From Mytilus trossulus (taxonomy: Eukaryota > Mollusca > Bivalvia > Mytilida > Mytilidae), in contig NC_086386.1 of the NCBI RefSeq assembly GCF_036588685.1, forward strand, positions 31,983,883 to 32,047,882: a DNA stretch of 64,000 nt, read 5' to 3'. Shown one piece after another: positions 51,801 through 60,800 of the stretch. A program made the translations under genes and the position numbers. The notes beneath the pieces were generated by a model. It saw only the letters and a list, made by a program, of their open reading frames with translations, did not search any database and was not told where the DNA came from. Each line of letters starts with the position of its first letter. The first letter of the stretch is position 1.

Positions 51801-54800
51801 GCATGTCAGATTTAACCTATATAAGATGATAGCCCCATCTATATAAATGTGATATAGAAATCTTTAGACTATAATCATTGATAGTTGATGTTTTGATGTA
51901 TGGTTGTTTTTTTTAAGGAACAAGATGTTCGACCTGATGGAAGAGATCTATCAGAATTTAGAAGAACTGTACTTAACATTGGTTTGTAAATTATATCATT
52001 TGTTGTAATAATACTCACCATGCATCTTTGACATTTCTAATGGGGTAAATTGCATAAAATATTATTCGAGGATGGCTGTGGGGGTTGAAGGTCATGTGAA
52101 GGTGTGTTTTATTTAAGATCATGTCGTGATAGTTTTTGAAAAATCTTGAAAGTTTATTTGTATTCATGTTAATACTATTAGATAAGAAACTCTACCATCC
52201 ATAATTTATTAAAACTAGTACATGGCTAGCCCAAAAAAACAGGTTTTTTTCTAGAATAGCTCTCAGTACATTTTTAACCGGATTTTTGTGACAAAAATGT
52301 CGATTATTGATTTGGGGATGCTCGGTGGGCGGGCGGCAATTAAATGTTGTCTGTGCATTAACTCATGAACCGTTCAATCAAAGCTTTTAAAATTTTGATA
52401 TGATGTTACTGACAACTAAATGAAGGTCAAGTTCAATAATGGCGATTTTGACTTTTACCGTTCAGGAGTAATGGTTCTTGAAAGATTAAAAAATGGAGTT
52501 TCCAGTCCTGTCCGTGCATTAAGGCATGAACTGTTCTACCAAAGCTTCCCAAATTTTAATATGTTGTTACTGGTGACAAAATGGAAGTCAAGTTCAATAA
52601 TGACGATTTTGACGTTTACCGTTCAGGAGTTATGGTTCTTGAAAGATTGAAAAATGTTTTTTCCAGTCGTGTCCGTGCATTTTCTCATGAACCATTCAAC
52701 CAAAGCTTATCAAATTCTAATATGTTGTTACTGATAACAAAATAGAGGTCAAGTTCAATAATGATGATTTTGACTTTTACAGTTCAGTAGTTATGGTTCT
52801 TGAAAGATGGTAAAATGGCGTTTCCAGTTGTGTCCGTGCATTTACGCATGAACTGTTTTACCAAAGCTTCCCAAATTTTAGTATGTTGTTACTGATGACT
52901 AAATGGAGGTCAAGTTCAAAAATGACGATTTTGACTTTTATCATTCAGGAGTTATGGTTCTTGAAAGATTGTAAAATGGTGTTTCCATTCATGTTGTTGC
53001 ATTTACTCACAAACCATTCAATCTAAGCTTTTCAAATTTTAATATGTTGATACTGATGACAAAATGGAGGTCAAATTTGATATTGACGAATTTCACTTTC
53101 ACTAATCATCAGTAATGGTTCTTGTGATATTGCCAGGACACAAATAAATGTGAATAAATCCGGTTTGCTGTCGTTGTGACAGCCTCTTGCTATACATGTA
53201 CTTGCTTACTTCTTTCAATCATTCAGTGAAAACAAGTTAAAATTAATAAGGAAAGCAAGGAATTTTACAAATCTTAATGTTTAAGATATACATGGAAAAG
53301 TTTGCAGATGCTTTAAATAGTCCAGCCGTGGGGCCGTGGACAAGGTTACTTGCAGGCTACTGTGTGTCTCTCGAGTTACGGGCCATTTCAATTGTTACCT
53401 TGTTTTATTGTCAGTTTCAAATTTATACTGAACATGCTGAAAGTACAGAGTAAACCTTGATTCCAGTATTGTGATATTTTATATTTTGATACTTTAGGAT
53501 GTGTGACAACAGCGGATGGATCTGCACTGGTCAAGCTGGGCAATACTACAGTAATGTGTGGTATTAAAGCTGTAAGTACAGAATAAACTAAACATGTAAT
53601 TTTTCCTAATCTTATACAAATTTAGCATCACATTCAAGATAGGTAGGTAGGAAAAACACTTTTTTCATAGTTACTCTGTATGTTTTGTTTTGTTTGCACA
53701 AGTAATGTCAGACTGATAATAAAAAAGATAGGAGAGTTTTCTAATAAATATTTGTCAGAATTAGTGACATATAAAATTGAGAATGGAAATGGGGAATGTA
53801 TCAAAGAGACAACAACCCGACCATAGAAAAACAACAGCAGAAGGTCACCAAGAGGTCTTAGAATATTTCAATTTACTGGTATTTATGAGTCATTTATGAT
53901 GTAGGATAAATGCCATAGGACAACAACCAAATTACACATGTATTGAAAACAAGATATTTTCAAATCAATATCTGATCCTAACCAATACACGTGTCATTAG
54001 TGAGGATCAATCTCTAATTCACTAATATTAGTAATAAGGCTTCTCATGAATAAATCCATCAAATAGAATGATATGTTTTTATTTTGTATATAAAACCTAA
54101 CATTGATAAACATTGCAGTTCTTTGACGTTTCATAGGTTTTTTTAAAAATAGAAATGCAATAAAATGAAGGATGAAAGAAATGTACAAATTTGTATCTAC
54201 ATGTATTAACATATTCATGTAATGTATAAAATTGAGAAAGGAAATGGTGAATATGTCAAAGCGACAACCACCCGACCATAGAGCAGACAACAGCCGAAAG
54301 GCAACCAATGGGTCTTCAATGTAGCGAGAATTACTGATTTATTTGTTTTGCAGGAACTTTGCAAGCCAAAAACAGAAACTCCAAAATGTGGTTTTATAGG
54401 TAATTATGTGCAATGTTGTATAAGATAGTTTATAAAAAAAATGCCTCAGTCTAAAATGTTAAAAGAAGAAACATAATAAATACTGGTCAAAATCCACTGT
54501 TTTAATGTCTCTACAGTCTTACCAACAGTATCCTTCGTAAGCCTGTCAGTCTCTCACTATCTTTTTCTTGCTGTTTCTTTGTTTGAGAAAAAAGTCACTA
54601 TTTCAAGGATACATGATTTTACATTTGTACATACATGTAAGATCAAACACTTATTATAAATTAGGTTTGCTGGCTGTCAAATCAATGAGAGTCTGCATGT
54701 AGATCATAGATAAGATAAATTCACAATAGATAACTACATGTCAGGGATACTTGTAAAACAAAACTAAGTAAGAAAAATTATCTTTTTCTTGCTGTTTCTT

Positions 54801-57800
54801 TGTTTGAGAAAAAAGTCACTATTTCAAGGATACATGATTTTACATTTGTACATACATGTAAGATCAAACACTTATTATAAATTAGGTTTGCTGGCTGTCA
54901 AATCAATGAGAGTCTGCATGTAGATCATAGATAAGATAAATTCACAATAGATAACTACATGTCAGGGATACTTGTAAAACAAAACTAAGTAAGAAAAATT
55001 AAAAATAGTAAAAGAGCAATCAATTACCATAAGTTAAACAAATTGAAAGGCCCCCACCATGACTAACAGTAAAAAGACAAACAACAGTCAACCATATCTC
55101 TAGGTGTCATGTATGTTTTATGCAACAGCTTTTTTTTATGAGTAGAGAATGAAATGTGAGAAGGTTACTAGAGATCGACTCGATATCCCGGATGTTATGA
55201 CGTCGATCCAATCAAATTTGAATGTAAACATATTCAGAGTAGGGGCCTTGTATTTCCGGTAATCTAGAGTCCTTACTCTTCAAAATTATTTACCGTTCAT
55301 ATGGAACTAGAGTCAGTACTCGAGTTCCATCCGAACTTGGCCTATAGGTCACTGTACAGCTTTCATCATAACAACTATGGCCAAGTTCGGATGGATATCT
55401 AGAGTAGATAGGATTGACATGGTCATATATAACACCTGTTATGATTGGATATAGCTTTCCCGCCATTAGAACAATTCCAATGCAAGGTAAAGTCAAATAA
55501 ACAAAGCAGTGTTTATAAAAAAGAAGATGTGGTATGATTACCAATGAGCCAACTCTCCATAAAAGATAAAATAACACAGACATTAACAACTATGGCCAAG
55601 TTTGTATGGATATCTAGAGTAGATAGGATATAGCTTTCCCGCCATTATAACCCAATGAGCCCTGGGTTGTGGCAGGGTTACTAGAGATCGACTCGATATC
55701 CCGGATGTTATGACGTCGATCCAATCAAATTCTCAATTACTCTTCAAAATTATTTAACGTTCATATGGAACTAGAGTCAGTACTCGAGTTCCATCCGAAC
55801 TTGGCCTATAGGTCACTGTACAGCTTTCATCAATGAGCAAAGCCTATTTGCATAGTCAGCTTTAAAAGGCCCCAAAATGACAAATTTAAACCTTCAAACA
55901 ATAGAACTAACAACTAATTTATGTACAAAATATTTATGAAAAAAACAATATGTTACACATCAACTAACGACAGCCACTGACTTAAGACAGGCACATACAT
56001 GTTACATGATTAAATTTGTCGGGTAGCTATTTACAACATTTAGCCTTTGCTATTCTGATGAGTTGAGTTGCTAAAAATTTTCTTTACAAAATTAAGTTTT
56101 ATACATTTTAGTTCTTCATTTCTCCTGCCTCTTGTGAATAGAGATCTGTTTAGTTTATACAGGGGATTTAAAATATCTGTACTGTGCTTTTAGTGAATGT
56201 TGAAAACTTAATATTTTATACTGATATCCATTCTTATTTTTCAGTACCAAATGTTGAGTTATCTCCTCTTTGTTCTCCATATTTTCGCTCTGGGCCTCCA
56301 GGAGAACAAGCACAAGTGATGAGTCAGTTTATGTTAGAAGTTGTTAATCAGTGAGTAGATATTTTAAATGTTGAGTTATCTCCCCTTTGTTCTCCATATT
56401 TTCGCTCTGGGCCTCCAGGAGAACAAGCTCAAGTGATGAGTCAGTTTATGTTAGAAGTTGTTAAAGGCATACGATACAGTTACAGGGGAGGTAATGACGT
56501 TGCTAACGTAAAATGTTATTTTCACCACGTCAAACTGTGACATTTCGGGAAAAGATGCATTTTTCGACCGATTTTTATCATTCAAACTGATTTAATTTGA
56601 AAACGAGTTCATGGACCCCTATTTTTCTTTCGAAAAAGAAATTATGGCCACAAATCTGAATTTTGAGCAAATAAACAAAATTTCAACCTCATTTTACTCA
56701 AAAAGTAGCACATGAAGGTAAATTTTTTATTACATATTTGATTTAATCAGGTAAAAAATAGCCTATATGCAAATTTTCACGAACTTGTAAATACAGGATC
56801 AAAACTGTATCGTATGCCCTTAATCAGTGAGTAGATATTTGAAATGTTTAGACAGATATTATGATTGTTATAATGTTTGCACCTCTCCTTTGTTGTCATT
56901 GATTCTGTTTCCATGTGCTCAAGGAAATAAATATTCTCATCACACATTTATCCAGTTTTACATCACATATATATTTGGTCACCATGTTGACAGTGAGATG
57001 TTATGTGTTAGAGCTTTTCGAATCTATCAGACACATACTTCCTGCTAACCAAGACATTGACTATAAAGTAAGGGTATAATTAGCATGATGATATATGCAA
57101 CTTCTTGTTTTGTCATTATTTTAATAGAAAAACTGCTTTGAAAATAATAAAGGTATTTTTATTTTTTAGCTCAAAATGTGTTGATTTGGAATCATTATGT
57201 ATTACACCAGGCAAGGTTAGTATCTTTACAAGTGATATATATCTAAGGTAGTTTTGCTAAGTCAACATTTACACAACCTAGGAATCTGTTAGAATATTTG
57301 GGAATCTGCTCTGTAATAAACAACAATACTAAATTAGTTTTCATGCTATGGCTGGCTAGACCCTAGCTAGGAAAAGCCTAGCTAGGAAATACAACAGCAA
57401 TTGATAGATAGATATAATAATAGATATGCTAATGAAAATTGTTTTTCAATGTCAAAATAAAAGTTAAAACTTTTCGGAAACATCTGTTTTTGCTAGGATT
57501 TCAAAGAAAATTGATATGTAGGTATAATTTTCCATTTCAATATATTTCTTGTGTAAAAAATATTGGTTGCCCTCCATTTACAAAAGTGCAAATCAAAAGC
57601 TATAGTGCCTGGATTTTAACAAAATTCATAGTTATAGAAAACCCGTCTTGAACTTATTAATAGTGTAAATTTTTAGGGAAATTTGACTTCCTATGAAAAT
57701 GACTTGTTTTGTATGCATTAGCCTTAAACAAAAATGTGAGAGCATGCCCTTCCTGACATGTCAGATTTGTATATTACAGTTGGTGTGGGTATTGTACTGT

Positions 57801-60800
57801 GAGAGCATGACCTTACTGACATGTCAGATTTGTATATTACAGTTGGTGTGGGTATTGTACTGTGAAAGCATGACCTTACTGACATGTCAGATTTGTATAT
57901 TACAGTTGGTGTGGGTATTGTACTGTGAGAGCATGCCCTTCCTGACATGTCAGATTTGTATATTACAGTTGGTGTGGGTATTGTACTGTGAGAGCATGGG
58001 CACAGGACATTTGCGCTTTTTTACCTGTAAAATGATAGGACATTTGCGCTTCAAATACTATGGACATTTGCGCTTTTAATTTTGATTCACCTGTATTAAA
58101 CTGACCGGACATTTGCGCTTTTTACCTATAGTCGACTACCTGCAATCTTAATGAGAAGAATATTATAGGCTGAACAGCCATCATACAGTAAGCGTACAGC
58201 AAATGGTCCAGAATCCTTCCATGCTCACTACAATGCACAGTTTTACATGACTCATCCTGCCATTTTTATATTTTTGAAGAGCATTATTGAACAACAGTCA
58301 GTAAATTATATTAAGATTTGGTACATTGATGAACAGGCTTCCCAATCAAGAATTGAGAAACTCGATCATTTATTTGAGATGTGGGCTAAGTACCAATCAG
58401 GACAGATAACAAGAGCAAAATTTGTTCACTTATTGGGCTTCAAATATCAACCTAAAACTGACATGTAATTGTGATGACAGTACTTAATTTAATTTCTTAA
58501 GAATGTCTCCTTTTATCTGTACATAAACTTTTAAACATATATCAACAATGTGCTATGACATGAATGTGCTATGAAATGATTTTTAAACTTTTAACCATAA
58601 AGAATGACTTTAACTCTGCCAGGCTAAACCCGGATAAAAGATTGGGATGTCATAAATATAAAAAAAAGCGCAAATGTCCTATGTAAAAAGCGCAAAAGTC
58701 CATTTTTAAAAAGCGCAAATGTCCTATGTTTAGAAGCGCAAGTGTCCACAAAAAAAAGCGCAAATGTCCTATGAAAAAGCGCCAACGTCCCGTGCCGGAG
58801 AGCATACCCTTACTGACATGTCAGATTTGTATATTACAGTTAGTATGGGTATTGTACTGTGACTTGTTATGTCTGGACTATGATGGTAATGTGACAGACG
58901 CTTGTGTGTTAGCATTGTTAGCTGCACTCAAAAATGGTAAGTAAACAAAAGTTAGTACAGTACATTCCGGTTATTTGCATAGCCTATTTGTCAGACTAAA
59001 TTATGCAATAAAGCGGAGTATGCTTATATCCAAAATGCCAAATTACGGAGTCAAATAACATCGATAGTGCAGATCAGCAAAGAAGAAAGATGAACGTCCA
59101 TAGTCCACTTACAACATATTGAATGCTTATTTATTCTAATAAAAGTTATTTGTCTAGTGTCATACATTTTATTTCATTGTGTATTCTTTCAATAAAGTTT
59201 ATAAACACATTTTGTTTTAGTTTATTTATGTACCGACTTTTCCTTTACCTGAGATACGAAAATAAAATTGTTCTAAAAATAGATTTGTTTCTATGACCCG
59301 GATGTACAAATCACAATGTTACGCTTTGTTTAAAATAAACTGTTTAACAATACTTCACCGTTTATAATCATTATAAACAATAATTGTGCAATGTACTGCC
59401 TTTGATATTCAGTATTTACCGATTGCACAGTGATGTTACACTGTTACTTTAACATCGGTAGTTTCGTATATGCAAAGGTGATGGGGCCCTGCACAGGTTA
59501 TTTGCTGGACACGAGTGTTGAAAGTGAGAAAATATAATAATCAGAAGTTAATTTTCTTTTAAAAAAATATTAAAAAGGAAAGATTGATGTATAAAATTCT
59601 TCAACCATATATAAATGCCCTGTAATATTTAACATAACTGTAGATCACCCAAGCTGAATTACGAGATTACACATTGAATAATGATCGATAATTAGCAGGC
59701 GTTGATGTTTTAAAAATTCACCCAAAATGTTATCTATGAACAATATTTGAAATTCAATCAATAATTAACACCTTTTGAGATAGAAGATCATAGAATGGTT
59801 GTGTTTTTACAATAATCAGCTGATTGACATTTTTATGACCTCGAGGCTTAAAATAGAATATGGGAAACTTTACCTGTGTACACATCGAGGCCTTTTCTAT
59901 AATCATATAAACACGAAAGATACTGTTTTAAAACTTTATTTGAATAACACACAAGTAAATGTGAAATAATAATGAAAATTATGATGCATTCAAGAAAAAT
60001 ATACTTACCAAATTGCCATTTCCGGTCAAAAATGACCGTCAAAAATCTCGTCAGTTTTAACTGAGCATATCTAGCTGGCGATTATTTTCTATGCAATAAA
60101 CCGAAATGCCACTTGGAAGGCTATGCATATAACCGGACAATTTAACATTAGGTGAATGGGAAATGGTTTTGTGCAGGAGAAAAGTATGCAATTAACCGAA
60201 TTATGCTATTAAGCGGTATGCAATTAAGTGGAATCGACTGTACATTACAAAATTATTTTTTTTATTAATAAAAAAAGACTAGTTATATTGTATTACTATA
60301 ATAGTAATAGGTCATATTTGAAAATTCCGTATACAACCAACTAAGACTAGGAGATTAAGTGCTTTTTATAAGGTGTTTACACCTGTCCATTGTTATGGTT
60401 GTATTCTGATCCCTAGATTTCTATTAAACCAGAAGATGAGCATCAACAAACAGTCAATCTTCTTTGTTTTTTTGGTAATTGAAGTTCATGAGTAGTCTAA
60501 ATGATATTTAAGTCACATCTCAATTAGAAATCTCTTTGTAATTTTAAGTTATTATAGAAATAAGAATATGTGGTATGATTGCCAATGAGATAATTCTTCA
60601 CCAGAGACCAAATGACCTAGAAGTAAGCATCTATACATCACTAAATTGCCTTCAACAATGAGCAAAACTGATACTGCAAAGCAAGCCATTAAAGTCCAGA
60701 AATGTCAAATGTTAATAAATTCACACAAGAAATTTTAACAGCCTGATTAACGAACAAAACAATAAATGAAAAACAAATATGATGGACAAGCACTGAATTA

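Noticed and set aside
57693..58079. 128-codon plus-strand ORF with repeated [21 protein letters not shown]
   Set aside because: It is a read-through of the 63-bp decoy array and the MULE end, not an independent gene. The true exon 8 starts at 58840.
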